64,000 nt of DNA, taken from assembly GCF_050296195.1 (NCBI RefSeq), contig NZ_JBNKRB010000062.1; one strand, written 5' to 3'. The translations under genes and the position numbers were made by a program. Origin of the DNA: Gynuella sp050296195 (GTDB lineage Bacteria; Pseudomonadota; Gammaproteobacteria; Pseudomonadales; Natronospirillaceae). The notes below the pieces were generated by a model. That model saw nothing but the letters and a program-made list of their open reading frames with translations. It had not been told where the DNA came from and searched no databases. Of this stretch, positions 39,628 to 49,711 are shown piece after piece (the first letter of the stretch is position 1; the number at the start of each line of letters is the position of its first letter).

Positions 39628-41130
39628 TTACTTTTGCGTCAATGGCTTCATATGTGGAAATAAAATTACATCTTTAATTGTGCTTGCATCATTAAAGAAC
39701 ATAATTAACCGGTCAACTCCGATACCCTCTCCCGCCGTCGGAGGCAGCCCATACTCCAATGCGTTGATGTAATCTGCGTCATAGAACATAGCTTCATCAT
39801 CGCCGGCATCTTTTTCTGCTACCTGTTGTTGAAAACGTTGAGCCTGATCGATTGGATCATTCAATTCAGAAAAGCCATTGGCCAGCTCACGCCCACCAAT
39901 GAAAAATTCAAAACGATCCGTGATTAATGCATTCTGGTCATTGGCACGTGCCAGTGGTGAAATTTCAGCGGGATATTGGGTAATGAATATCGGGCCTTTC
40001 AGATTTTCTTCTACGGTAGCCTCAAATATCTCAGTTTGAACCTTACCGATACCCCAGCTGTCTTTCACTGAAATACCCAGTTTAGTCGCCACTTGAGTGG
40101 CATTTTCAACAGTGGCGAGATCATCAGGCGTCAAATCGGGGTTATAATGCAGAATGGATTCCACCATGCTCATACGTGCAAACGGCTGCGAAAAGTCATA
40201 TTCCTCACCCTGATAGACGATCTGCAGTGACCCCAGAATATCCAAAGCCAGTTTACGCAGTAACGCTTCAGTCAAATCGATCAGATCGTTGTAATCTGCA
40301 TACGCCTGATAGAATTCGAGCATGGTAAACTCAGGGTTATGTCGGGTAGACACTCCTTCATTACGGAAGTTCCGATTGATCTCAAACACCCGTTCAAAAC
40401 CACCCACAACAAGACGCTTCAAATAAAGCTCAGGGGCGATCCGCAGGTACATGTCTATATCCATGCTGTTATGATGGGTAATAAACGGTTTAGCGGTAGC
40501 GCCACCAGGAATCACCTGTAACATCGGCGTTTCAACTTCCATGAAGTCGCGCGACTTAAGGAAATCACGGATAGCGTCGATGATCTTCGACCGTGTCACA
40601 AACGCTTTGCGGGTCTCATCGCTCATGATCAGGTCAACATAGCGCTGACGGTATTTCATCTCCTGATCTGACAGTCCATGGTACTTATCCGGCAATGGCC
40701 GCAGAGATTTGGTCAGGATCCGGAAGTCACTCAACTGTTCGATATTCACGTACAGTTCACCTTTACCGGATTTGTGCAGCTCTCCTGTGGCACCGATGAT
40801 GTCGCCGATATCCAGCAACTGCCAGTCATCGCTCTCTTTTTGCAACGGTTTGCCAACATAGACCTGAATAACAGCGTCGGAACCATCCCGGATGGCGACA
40901 AAAGGGCCACCACGACGAACAACACGTCCGGCAACGGCCACTTGAATCTTCTTCTCAACCAAAGCATCTTTATCCAATTCACCGTACTCGGCCTGCAGAT
41001 CGGCGGCCATGTGTTTTCGACGGAAATCGTTGGGGAATGCAACGCCTCTTAATTCAGCAAGTTTGTTCAGCTTCTGCTTACGCTCGGCAATGATATGATT
41101 TTCTTCAGAATGATTTTGCTGATCAGACAT
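39628..41130 (-). CDS. lysS: Lysyl-tRNA synthetase, class II
   Basis: 500 residues. An OB-fold anticodon domain at the N-terminus (VAVAGRVVRRGGPFVAIRDGS), then class II motifs: motif 2 FEINRNFRNEGVSTRHNPEFTM-type block and motif 3 GEGIGVDRLIM near the C-terminus. It charges tRNA-Lys. Downstream of prfB in the usual recJ-prfB-lysS order. Confidence 0.98.
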   Translation of the reverse strand: MSDQQNHSEENHIIAERKQKLNKLAELRGVAFPNDFRRKHMAADLQAEYGELDKDALVEKKIQVAVAGRVVRRGGPFVAIRDGSDAVIQVYVGKPLQKESDDWQLLDIGDIIGATGELHKSGKGELYVNIEQLSDFRILTKSLRPLPDKYHGLSDQEMKYRQRYVDLIMSDETRKAFVTRSKIIDAIRDFLKSRDFMEVETPMLQVIPGGATAKPFITHHNSMDIDMYLRIAPELYLKRLVVGGFERVFEINRNFRNEGVSTRHNPEFTMLEFYQAYADYNDLIDLTEALLRKLALDILGSLQIVYQGEEYDFSQPFARMSMVESILHYNPDLTPDDLATVENATQVATKLGISVKDSWGIGKVQTEIFEATVEENLKGPIFITQYPAEISPLARANDQNALITDRFEFFIGGRELANGFSELNDPIDQAQRFQQQVAEKDAGDDEAMFYDADYINALEYGLPPTAGEGIGVDRLIMFFNDASTIKDVILFPHMKPLTQK

Positions 41131-41170
41131 AACGAATAATTTCCAATATGCAATGGTTTGGTTGTTAAAG

Positions 41171-41225
41171 TCCGGTTGAAGGTATCAACCGGAGAGTAAG
41201 TCCGGATATTTTTCAATATCCGGAC
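41171..41225. repeat. Two consecutive perfect hairpins between prfB and lysS
   Basis: GTCCGGATATT / AATATCCGGAC (41200-41225, 11 bp) and TCCGGTTGA / TCAACCGGA (41171-41193, 9 bp). Both share TCCGG arms, so alternative pairings are possible. The position in the prfB-lysS spacer suggests attenuation or mRNA processing. Confidence 0.7.
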
Positions 41226-41244
41226 AACGCCTCAGGAGCCGGAT

Positions 41245-42340
41245 TTAAAGCCCCTGTTTGAGCGATGCTTCGATAAAACGATCCAGATCACCGTCAAGAA
41301 CAGCCTGTGTATTCCGGGTTTCAACGCCGGTGCGCAAGTCCTTGATTCGGGCATCATCAAGCACATACGAACGAATCTGACTGCCCCAGCCGATATCTGA
41401 CTTACTGTCTTCCACGGTCTGGGCTGCTTCATTCCGCTTCTGTAATTCAAGCTCATACAACTTGGCCTTAAGCTGCTTCATGGCTTGATCTTTGTTTTTG
41501 TGCTGTGAACGGTCATTTTGACATTGAGTAACCAGACCGGTCGGCAAGTGGGTAATCCGAACTGCAGATTCAGTCCGGTTAACGTGCTGACCACCGGCTC
41601 CGGAAGCACGATAGACGTCAATACGCAGATCTGCCGGATTAATTTCAATATCAATATTGTCGTCCACTTCGGGAGATACGAATACCGAAGAAAAAGAGGT
41701 ATGACGTCGGTTACCGGAATCGAATGGCGATTTTCGTACCAGCCGGTGAACACCCGTTTCGGTCCGCAACCACCCATAGGCGTATTCACCTTCGAAGCGT
41801 ATGGTGGCGGATTTGGCACCGGCCACTTCACCAGCGGAGTATTCCATCAGTTCGGTTTTGAAGCCTTTGTCTTCACCCCAGCGCAAGTACATCCGCAATA
41901 GCATTTCGGCCCAGTCCTGGGCTTCTGTACCACCAGATCCCGCCTGGATATCAAGATAAGCGTTATTAGGATCCATGGGATGGGCAAACATGCGACGGAA
42001 CTCCAGTACCGCCAGTTGCTGCTCCAGCTTTTCCAGTTCTGAGGAAATATCCGCCACGGCGGCTTCATCGTTTTCCTCAACCGCAAAATCCAATAATTCT
42101 GCGCTGTCTGACAAACCGGAATCCAGATCCTCGATGGTTTTAACGATGGCTTCGAGACTAGAACGCTCCTGACCCAGCTTTTGGGCATTTTCAGGGTCGT
42201 CCCATATTTTGGAGTCTCCGAGCAATAATTCGACTTCGGTCAGTCGTTCTTTCTTATTTTCGTAGTCAAAGATACCCCCTAAGCACGCTGGTGCGCTCAG
42301 TCAGGTCCTTGATCTGTTCTCGAATTGGATTAACTTCCAC
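41245..42340 (-). CDS. prfB: Peptide chain release factor 2 (with programmed +1 frameshift)
   Basis: 364 residues when the frames 42340-42269 and 42267-41245 are joined. The first part reads MEVNPIREQIKDLTERTSVLRGYL then TGA; the second begins DYENKKERLTEVELLL. GGQ is in SGAGGQHVNRTES, and the stop-recognition region is of RF2 type. The start is GTG 42340 with AAAGGA upstream. It recognises UGA/UAA, and its own UGA gives autoregulation. Between recJ and lysS. Confidence 0.97.
42266..42280 (-). promoter_or_regulatory. RF2 autoregulatory +1 frameshift site
   Basis: The canonical AGGGGGTATCTTTGAC context: the internal Shine-Dalgarno-like AGGGGG (from 42281) three bases before CTT TGA (TGA at 42268-42266) followed by C. 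This is the classical prfB shift site. Confidence 0.97.
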
Positions 42341-42558
42341 GTATATTTTTCCTTTCGCTATTTGCTTTTAAAGCGGTCAAATAAAAGGGAGGCGGATATT
42401 ATCGGATTCAGGATTTAATTTGTAGCAGAAAGAATAAATTTTAACAGTTTTATAAATCCAATTATTTATCCAATAAGGATTTATATCCGCTTAATTTCGT
42501 AATACGACAAAGCACTGACAAATAAATCAAAATATCCGATCTGATTCCTGATGATCAC

Positions 42559-44307
42559 TTAGGGGAATACTGGCTGAATATATTCAAGCATTAGTTGCAA
42601 AGATATATTTCCCCGAAATTCATTAATATCCAGTTTATACGCACATTGAATTTTAGGCGCCTGTGTCGGCCAGATATTTAAATCCACATTAAACGCAATA
42701 GCATCAATCAATAAGTCAGAACCCTGCGGAGATAATGTCAGTTTTAAATGTTTCTGACCGACAATACGTTGTTGAACGATGTTGAAATACCCATCAAAGC
42801 AGGGTTCAGGAAATGCCTGTCCCCAAGGGCCTGCGTTGCGTAACAAATCAGCAAGCTCCAGGTTAAAATCACTGACTCCCAACTCCCCGTCACTGGCAAC
42901 TTGTGCAACCAGTTGATCGGACTCAAGCTGCCGGCGAACCTCTTCGTCAAAAGCCTGCTGAAAGCGTTCAAAATGCTCTGCACGGACCGTCATACCCGCA
43001 GCCATGGCATGCCCCCCGAATTTAGCCAATACCTCAGGGTAACGCTTGGCGACCGCATCAAGGCCATCGCGAATATGAAAACCGGGAATTGATCGGGCTG
43101 ACCCTTTGAGATTACCATCTTCTGCCTGTGCGAAGGCAATGGTTGGTCGATGTACTCTGTCTTTGATGCGCGAGGCCAAAATACCGATTACGCCTTCATG
43201 CCAATCGGGTTGATAAAGACAAACTCCCCACGGCAGCCCCTCGGCATCGGTATCCGCTTCAAACTTTGCCAAAAACCCCAATGCCTCCTTCTGCATGCTC
43301 TGCTCAATCGCCCGCCGGTCAATATTCATATCATTGAGCAATACCGCCAACTCACGCGCACGGTAAGGATCTTCAGCCAGCAGGCATTCAATGCCAAGAG
43401 ACATGTCATCGAGCCTGCCGGCGGCATTCAGGCGCGGACCGACTGCAAATCCCATATCGGCAGCAACCACCTGCTGATAGTTTCGACCGGCCACTTCAAG
43501 CAAGGCCAGAATACCGGGACGGGCTTTCCCGGCACGAATACGGGCAAGCCCTTGATGTACAAAAATACGGTTGTTCTGATCCAAAGGCACCACATCTGCG
43601 ACAGTCGCAAGCGCAACAATATCAAGATAATCAGCCAGATTAGGCTCGCGAAGGCCCTGCTCCTCAAACCAACCGGCTTGTTTCAATCCGGCCTTTACCG
43701 CTGCCAGAAGGTAAAACGCCACTCCGCAGCCGCAAGTGGCTTTGCTGGGAAAAGGACAGTCGTGTTGGTTTGGGTTGACGATGGCATTGGCATCGGGCAG
43801 CTCAGCCCCCTGCAGGTGGTGATCGGTTACCAGAACATCCACCCCCAAACGACGGGCGACAGCCACCCCCTCAATACTGGATATGCCGTTATCAACCGTC
43901 ATGATCAGGTCGGGATTCATGCTGTGTGCCACCTGCACAATCTCAGGGCTAAGACCATATCCGAACTCAAATCTGTTTGGCACCAGATAGCGAACATTAC
44001 TCGCACCGAGCGCTTTGAGCACCAGCACAGACAACGCCGTTGAAGTGGCACCATCGGCGTCAAAATCACCTACCACCACGATGTTGCTTTGGCTCTGAAT
44101 ATGACGAACCATCAGTGCGGCTGCCTCTTCAATGCCTTTCATTTGTCGGTAACTCAGTAACTGTTGAGTGCCCTTTTCCAGTTGCTGCAGGGTTGCAATT
44201 CCGCGATTCTGATAAATAGTCCGCAGGATATTAGGTTCAGCCGGATCCCAATCAGAGAGTTCAGCCAATGGCGTTCGACGTACAATTTTTTTTTCGGTAG
44301 TGGTCAT
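42559..44307 (-). CDS. recJ: Single-strand DNA exonuclease RecJ
   Basis: 582 residues. DHH-family motifs: IVVVGDFDADGATSTAL, VTVDNGISS-type MTVDNGISSIEG, LVTDHHLQGAELPDANAIVNPNQ, and DHHA1 region FGGHAMAAGMTV. It degrades ssDNA 5' to 3' in repair and RecF-pathway recombination. First gene of the recJ-prfB-lysS series; a 218-bp AT-rich gap lies before prfB. Confidence 0.97.
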   Translation of the reverse strand: MTTTEKKIVRRTPLAELSDWDPAEPNILRTIYQNRGIATLQQLEKGTQQLLSYRQMKGIEEAAALMVRHIQSQSNIVVVGDFDADGATSTALSVLVLKALGASNVRYLVPNRFEFGYGLSPEIVQVAHSMNPDLIMTVDNGISSIEGVAVARRLGVDVLVTDHHLQGAELPDANAIVNPNQHDCPFPSKATCGCGVAFYLLAAVKAGLKQAGWFEEQGLREPNLADYLDIVALATVADVVPLDQNNRIFVHQGLARIRAGKARPGILALLEVAGRNYQQVVAADMGFAVGPRLNAAGRLDDMSLGIECLLAEDPYRARELAVLLNDMNIDRRAIEQSMQKEALGFLAKFEADTDAEGLPWGVCLYQPDWHEGVIGILASRIKDRVHRPTIAFAQAEDGNLKGSARSIPGFHIRDGLDAVAKRYPEVLAKFGGHAMAAGMTVRAEHFERFQQAFDEEVRRQLESDQLVAQVASDGELGVSDFNLELADLLRNAGPWGQAFPEPCFDGYFNIVQQRIVGQKHLKLTLSPQGSDLLIDAIAFNVDLNIWPTQAPKIQCAYKLDINEFRGNISLQLMLEYIQPVFP

Positions 44308-44388
44308 AGTGACAGGTATGGGTATTGTAAGAGGATATATATAAAGTGCTCATTTGAGCTGGATGACAGCACACTAACCATTGAAATC

Positions 44389-44643
44389 CTATCTTTTTGA
44401 GGCTGCCGTTTTATGGTTGCGCTGCTGCTCTTTGGATCTTTTTCGTTTCTGTTCCTGACGTTTTTGCAGTTTCATCAACCACCTTAGCACCAAAAACACG
44501 GCAACCATGGCAACGACGATGATCGCGATGGTCAGTAAACCACCAACCCCATCCACCTGATTGTTATAGCGCCTGATTGCAGTCAACCGGTCTGACTGTA
44601 TCGCCGTTGAGATCTGCGGAATAAAATTTACAAGCCCAAACAT
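44389..44643 (-). CDS. Small single-pass membrane protein with basic tail, 84 aa
   Basis: One transmembrane helix (GGLLTIAIIVVAMVAVFLVLRWLM, about 34-57) followed by a strongly basic tail rich in Lys/Arg/Gln (KRQEQKRKRSKEQQ). The family is not recognised. Read toward recJ with an 81-bp gap; it may be co-transcribed with recJ. Confidence 0.55.
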   Translation of the reverse strand: MFGLVNFIPQISTAIQSDRLTAIRRYNNQVDGVGGLLTIAIIVVAMVAVFLVLRWLMKLQKRQEQKRKRSKEQQRNHKTAASKR

Positions 44644-44751
44644 AAAGATAGAAAACCTTATTATTTTCTGTCGACCATATAGTCATAAGACCGGGCGGAT
44701 ATTCTATAGTTCCACCCGCATGGTAACAAAATAACAAATGTCAGACATTCA

Positions 44752-45411
44752 TTAACGTTTATTGGCTGCCAGCAGAATTTCCCGGATCTTGGCAGTAACT
44801 TTTTCGCGCGCATTCTCAGGCCCGGATAAGGTCACTCCCTGGTTTTCCACAAGCCCGTTTTCCAAACTATACACCCAGGCATGCACATTCACTTCCTGGC
44901 CTTTGCTCCAGGCATTTGACAACACGGTTGTTTCTGCCACGTTCAATGCCTGCGCCAGAGCATTGATCCGACACATCACATGATTTTTCTGTTCGGCATC
45001 AAGCGCACGCAAATAACGGTCATAAACCAACATGATGTCCTGAATATGGCGCAGCCAGTTATCAATCAGACCATTTTGCTGTTTCTCAACAGCGGCCCGG
45101 ACACCTCCGCATCCCAAGTGTCCACAAACGATAACATGTTTGATCTTCAGCACATCGATCGCATACTGAATCACAGAAAGACAGTTCAAATCCGAGTGCA
45201 CCACGATGTTAGCCACATTACGATGCACAAATACGTCTCCCGGTAATAGCCCCAATATCTCATTAGCCGGCACCCGGCTGTCTGCACAGCCAATCCACAG
45301 TACCTCGGGGTTCTGAATATTCGCCAGACTGCCAAAGAACTCGGGATCCTTCTCAGCAGTCTCTTTAGCCCAACGCTTGTTGTTTTCCAATAAATGCTCT
45401 AACAAATTCAT
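44752..45411 (-). CDS. can: Beta-class carbonic anhydrase
   Basis: 219 residues. Zinc ligands C42, D44, H98 and C101 in WIGCADSRVPANEI and VIVCGHLGCGGV, as in E. coli Can. It interconverts CO2 and bicarbonate in the cytoplasm. Ten bases after the DUF2461 gene, so probably in one transcript. Confidence 0.96.
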   Translation of the reverse strand: MNLLEHLLENNKRWAKETAEKDPEFFGSLANIQNPEVLWIGCADSRVPANEILGLLPGDVFVHRNVANIVVHSDLNCLSVIQYAIDVLKIKHVIVCGHLGCGGVRAAVEKQQNGLIDNWLRHIQDIMLVYDRYLRALDAEQKNHVMCRINALAQALNVAETTVLSNAWSKGQEVNVHAWVYSLENGLVENQGVTLSGPENAREKVTAKIREILLAANKR

Positions 45412-45421
45412 ACCTCCTCTA

Positions 45422-46105
45422 TTAAAAAGGCAACTCTAAAGCCAAACATAAAAATCTCATCAGATCTTTGGTTTTGGCAAACTCCTTCGCCAGAATCTTG
45501 GTCATGTTGTTTGAAAAGATGATCTGCTCATCAAACGCCTTGCTAACCAGAAAATCCTTACGTTTGATCTCCTGAATCAACGAATGGTCACAATTAAATC
45601 CCTTCGGCGGCCGAATCAGTGTGTCGCCTTCCCAATTAAAGGATTTTAGCGAGGAAGATTTCAGGATCCCGGCATACTCCTTATCATGTTCAACAATGGC
45701 CGTTCTGATTTTCATCAGAGCCTGACTGTCCGGTTTCCAGAGGCCAGCTCCCAAAAAACAGCCTCCAGGTTCAATATGGACATAAAAACCCGGTGCGTGT
45801 ACATCCTTCCCTGCTTCATGGCGAAACTGGATGCCGACATTGGTTTTATAAGGGGATTTGTCATTGGAAAAGCGGGTATCACGATACGGTCGCATCATCG
45901 ACCCACCTGATTTACGCGCAATCGCTACAAAATGAGGTGAAATTTTTTGCAGCGGCTCCTGCATGGATTCAATAAACTGAAGCGCAGGCGTCCGTATCCA
46001 ATCTTCATAATCACTTTTGTACTCGTTAAACCATTCTTTACGGTTATTGCCGGCCAATGCATTGAGAAAATTCAAAGCATCCTTACCAAACCCCTGAAAT
46101 ACCAT
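45422..46105 (-). CDS. DUF2461 family protein (TIGR02453)
   Basis: 227 residues from ATG 46105 (MVFQGFGKDALNFLNALAGNN); the frame upstream lacks homology and spans a hairpin. Family marks are NRKEWFNEYKSDYED, FRHEAGKDVHAPGFYVHIEPGGCFLGAGLW and DTLIRPPKGF. Function unknown. Precedes carbonic anhydrase by 10 bp. Confidence 0.9.
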   Translation of the reverse strand: MVFQGFGKDALNFLNALAGNNRKEWFNEYKSDYEDWIRTPALQFIESMQEPLQKISPHFVAIARKSGGSMMRPYRDTRFSNDKSPYKTNVGIQFRHEAGKDVHAPGFYVHIEPGGCFLGAGLWKPDSQALMKIRTAIVEHDKEYAGILKSSSLKSFNWEGDTLIRPPKGFNCDHSLIQEIKRKDFLVSKAFDEQIIFSNNMTKILAKEFAKTKDLMRFLCLALELPF

Positions 46106-46134
46106 GTGATAACCCTCTGATTTATACACACGCA

Positions 46135-46172
46135 GGATTCTCAGGCAGACTTTTGGTACTGCCTGAGAATCC
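46135..46172. repeat. Perfect 14-bp inverted repeat between rsgA and DUF2461
   Basis: GGATTCTCAGGCAG / CTGCCTGAGAATCC with a 10-base loop. No T-run follows in either direction. It probably ends or processes the rsgA transcript. Confidence 0.65.
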
Positions 46173-46237
46173 ACTTTATTTACGAGGAATATTACAAGGT
46201 ATGTGAAACGGACAAAACCGCGAATGTTTTAAGGGTT

Positions 46238-47311
46238 TTATGTCTTTTTCATATCTTTCTTGGACTGCACAATCTTGCGCGCCATCTTGGCAAAGGCCCG
46301 GCTATGGCGGTGTTGTTCTGCAGCTCCGGCTTCCTGACGCAAGTGGAAGGCCTCCTCCTTTTGCAGTTTTTGATACTGCAACCAACGGGATTCAGCAACC
46401 TCTCCACTGGTCAGCGCAACCGCAACCGCACATCCAGGCTCACCCTGATGACGGCAGTTACGAAAACGACAACGCAGGGCAATTTCATTGATGTCATCGA
46501 AACTGGCATCCACCTGACCATCTTCCAACCAGAGCTGAACTTCTCGCATCCCCGGGGTATCTATGATCATAAAACCATCATCGGTCTGTAACAGTTGCCG
46601 GGAAGTTGTGGTGTGGCGTCCCTTACTGTCCTGTTCACGAATATCGCCTATCTGTTGCACTTCAGCATTTAAAAGCGCATTGGTCAGGGTGGATTTTCCA
46701 ACCCCTGAAGATCCTAGCAGGACAACCGCATCCCCTTCTTTCAACCAGGGTTGCAGCTGCTCCCGGACATCATCTCTGTCTCTAGCATTACAACAGATAA
46801 ATGTCAGTCCGGTATCATGCTGCCACTGTTCAAGTTTCTGTTCGAGGTCGGGATCAGTATGAAGGTCCTTCTTGGTTAACACCACCAACGCCTCAATACC
46901 TGCATCATCAGCGATCAAACGATAACGATGAATCCGGCTCAAACTGAAATCGTCATTCAATGACATCACAATAAACAACCAATCCACATTGGCTGCCAGC
47001 AACTGCTCCTGAGTACGCTGGCCAGCGGCCTGGCGCCGTAACAGACTGGAACGCTCAAGAATACGGTACAGCCACAAACAATCCTGTTTAGGTTCGGCCA
47101 ATAGCCAATCCCCAACCGCCACCAGACTGCTGACAGGTATTTCAGACTTGCCCATTCGCAACATCTGAACTCCGTCCTCGGTCAGGACATCCATATAATC
47201 GCGATGAATACTAATCACTCTGGCAGGGATATATTGATCCCATTCATCCAACTCGAGTTGTTGGGTAAAAAATGACTTCCAGCCCAGGTGCTGGAGTTTC
47301 GAAAAGTCCAT
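46238..47311 (-). CDS. rsgA: Ribosome small-subunit GTPase RsgA
   Basis: 357 residues from ATG 47311 (MDFSKLQHLGW). Circularly permuted GTPase: G4 TKKD first, then G1 LLGSSGVGKSTL and G3 DTPGMRE, followed by the zinc knuckle C-x4-C-x-H-x5-C (CRFRNCRHQGEPGC). An OB-fold is at the N-terminus. It assists 30S maturation. The lineage is the longer RsgA type, not adjacent to orn/psd. Confidence 0.92.
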   Translation of the reverse strand: MDFSKLQHLGWKSFFTQQLELDEWDQYIPARVISIHRDYMDVLTEDGVQMLRMGKSEIPVSSLVAVGDWLLAEPKQDCLWLYRILERSSLLRRQAAGQRTQEQLLAANVDWLFIVMSLNDDFSLSRIHRYRLIADDAGIEALVVLTKKDLHTDPDLEQKLEQWQHDTGLTFICCNARDRDDVREQLQPWLKEGDAVVLLGSSGVGKSTLTNALLNAEVQQIGDIREQDSKGRHTTTSRQLLQTDDGFMIIDTPGMREVQLWLEDGQVDASFDDINEIALRCRFRNCRHQGEPGCAVAVALTSGEVAESRWLQYQKLQKEEAFHLRQEAGAAEQHRHSRAFAKMARKIVQSKKDMKKT

Positions 47312-47587
47312 GATGGCTCTCCAGTATGAATTCAGCAAAAACCGCGCTACTTATCCCTTGGCAATATTATGACAAGTCAGATAAGTAACACCATTTGGAA
47401 ACAATTGTTGAATCAAATCCCAGTGACTGGAGCGAAAAGATGTAGGATAAAACAGAAACTGCTATCTTTAAGACCCTATCACTGAGAGGCGTTTTTTCAC
47501 AATCATTAAAATGCCCTCCAATTACAGTACTCAGGTAAATAAGGATCCTAGTTTGTGCTGAGCCTATCGATTTGTAAAGAGCTAAAT

Positions 47588-48631
47588 ATGATCACTGTCA
47601 GGTTGTTGCTTCTCTGCTTGGTCAGCAGTCTGTTTCCGGCTATGGCAGCCAACAGCTTTAACATATTGCTGTACCATCATGTAGCCGATAACACACCGGC
47701 ATCCACTACCATATCACCCAAGGATTTCGAAGCTCATCTGGCCTTTTTAAAGGACAATGGTTATCAAGTGCTCAGTCTTGAAGAGGCATTAAACAACGTT
47801 ATTAATGATCATCCCCTGCCAGACAAGAGTGTAGCAATTACCTTCGACGATGGTTTTTCAAGTATTTATCAGAATGCATTCCCGCTGCTAAAGCAGTATG
47901 GCTATCCATTTACAGTATTTGTTGCGACCGATCCGATCGACCATAAATTTCCACAGATGATGAGCTGGGATATGCTCAGGGAAATGAAACAGGCCGGTGC
48001 GATTATCGCCAACCACACAACCGATCATGCCTATTTGGTCAGGACCGATGACTACTCGGAACAATGGTTACGCAAGACACTGGAAAACATCCATCATGCG
48101 CAAAAACGGCTGACCGCAGAACTTGGTGATGTCCCGAAATGGATTGCTTACCCTTACGGGGAATACAATGACACCCTCAAAAAGAAAATGGCGGAAGAAG
48201 GCTGGATCGGGTTTGGTCAACAATCAGGAGGTGTCGCCAAGTTTTCTGATTTCACTGCGTTACCACGATTTCCTGCGGCAAGCTCTTATGCCAATCTAAA
48301 GACACTGAAGACAAAACTGGCCTCACTGCCATTACCAGTGGACTATCTGGGGCTGCCGGATACCGTCACACGGACATCGAAAAACAATCTGACCGTCAAT
48401 TTGAATACCAGACTCAAACGTCAGAACGAGCTTAGATGCTATTTCAATTCGAATGCCTATTCCCCAAAAGTGCAAAGCAGCAGCTTTACAGTCGATATCC
48501 AGCAACCCTTTAAAGCGGGGCGTAATCGTATTAATTGCACCGTTCCTCATAAAAGTCAGCCGATTTACTACTGGTTCTCTTTTCAGTGGCTCTACTGGCC
48601 ATTAAATGTTCAGACAGAGACCACAAAATGA
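47588..48631 (+). CDS. Secreted polysaccharide deacetylase-family protein
   Basis: 347 residues from ATG 47588. Signal peptide 1-20 (PAMAA). NodB-fold motifs: ILLYHHVADNT, AITFDDGFSSIY (metal Asp), IIANHTTDHAYLV (metal His pair) and WIAYPYGEYND. A C-terminal beta domain follows (about 270-347). It probably removes acetyl groups from a surface or environmental polysaccharide, similar to PgaB-type N-deacetylases. Its stop overlaps the next gene as ATGA. Confidence 0.9.
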   Translation: MITVRLLLLCLVSSLFPAMAANSFNILLYHHVADNTPASTTISPKDFEAHLAFLKDNGYQVLSLEEALNNVINDHPLPDKSVAITFDDGFSSIYQNAFPLLKQYGYPFTVFVATDPIDHKFPQMMSWDMLREMKQAGAIIANHTTDHAYLVRTDDYSEQWLRKTLENIHHAQKRLTAELGDVPKWIAYPYGEYNDTLKKKMAEEGWIGFGQQSGGVAKFSDFTALPRFPAASSYANLKTLKTKLASLPLPVDYLGLPDTVTRTSKNNLTVNLNTRLKRQNELRCYFNSNAYSPKVQSSSFTVDIQQPFKAGRNRINCTVPHKSQPIYYWFSFQWLYWPLNVQTETTK

Positions 48632-49011
48632 CCATATTTGATTGTCCATGTGGTCAGGGAAAAACCTATCAGCAGTGCTGTGGTCGTTACATTGAAGCCG
48701 GTATTCCGGCTCCCACTCCGGAAGCATTAATGCGCAGCCGTTATTGTGCTTACGCACTCAAAAAAATCACATATCTGCGCAAAACCTGGCACCCCGAAAA
48801 CTGCCCTGAGCTGGATATTGATGAGCTGAACAGCGTGGAATGGCTTGAATTGACGGTAATTCATACAGAGGCCGGGTTTAAGAAAGGATTGGTTGAGTTC
48901 AAAGCCAGATATCGCAGCGCTCAGGGAGAAGGTGAATTACACGAACGCTCTGTGTTCCAAAAACTGAAAAACCGCTGGGTATATCTTCGCCCTATGACTG
49001 AGACACCATAA
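48628..49011 (+). CDS. YchJ-family SEC-C motif protein
   Basis: 127 residues. Metal-binding SEC-C FDCPCGQGKTYQQCCG at the N-terminus, then the YchJ body PTPEALMRSRYCAYAL and YLRKTWHPENCP. Function unknown. It starts within the stop of the deacetylase (ATGA), so the two are translationally coupled, which may be incidental. Confidence 0.92.
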   Translation: MTIFDCPCGQGKTYQQCCGRYIEAGIPAPTPEALMRSRYCAYALKKITYLRKTWHPENCPELDIDELNSVEWLELTVIHTEAGFKKGLVEFKARYRSAQGEGELHERSVFQKLKNRWVYLRPMTETP

Positions 49012-49123
49012 ACCATACACAGACCTGCTGATGGTATTTGATATCAGGGCGTTCCATAAGATGATTCTGACGTCATCTAAATGAATCAGGACGATCTGCT
49101 TGAATGCTCGGTTAAGATGCAAA

Positions 49124-49711
49124 TCATACCTGCAACGCCCGGGAGATCTGTTCGCGTAACCTTGGTAACAGATTCTGCTCAAACCAGGGATGTTGTTTTA
49201 GCCACCGATTGTTGCGTGGGCTTGGGTGCGGTAACGGAAAAATTCCCTGCTCAGTCCGATACCCCTGAGACACCACATCCGCCAAGGACATTCCCCGATG
49301 ATCGGGTAAATGCCAATCCAATGCATAACGGCCAATAACCAAAATTAATTGTAGATGATTCAGAGTGGCCAACACACTATCACGCCAAGCTTCCGCACAC
49401 TCCGGTCTGGGTGGAAGATCTCCACTACACCCCTTCCCTGGATAACAAAATCCCATCGGCAATATAGCAACCTGGGTTGGGTCGTAAAACGTTCGCTCAG
49501 AAATTCCCATCCAACTACGTAGCCGTTGTCCACTGACATCGTCAAACGGTTTGCCGGACTCATGAGCTCTCAAACCCGGGGCCTGGCCGGCAATAAGAAT
49601 ACGTGCATCTGCATGCAGCTGAAAAACCGGTTTTGGAGGTAATGGCAGAAAGGCCTGACACAGTCGACAAGCTCTGATCCGATCAGATAAATCGTCACCA
49701 CTGACTGACAT
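49124..49711 (-). CDS. Uracil-DNA glycosylase family protein
   Basis: 195 residues. Motif A GQAPGLRAHESGKPFDD-type region, active-site-like FYDPTQVAILPMGFCYPG, and motif LVIGRYALDW. Cysteines in CRLC (N-terminus) and GFCYPGKGC could bind Fe-S. It belongs to the UdgX/family 4-5-like group often called UDG-family protein; DNA repair activity is inferred. Confidence 0.85.
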   Translation of the reverse strand: MSVSGDDLSDRIRACRLCQAFLPLPPKPVFQLHADARILIAGQAPGLRAHESGKPFDDVSGQRLRSWMGISERTFYDPTQVAILPMGFCYPGKGCSGDLPPRPECAEAWRDSVLATLNHLQLILVIGRYALDWHLPDHRGMSLADVVSQGYRTEQGIFPLPHPSPRNNRWLKQHPWFEQNLLPRLREQISRALQV

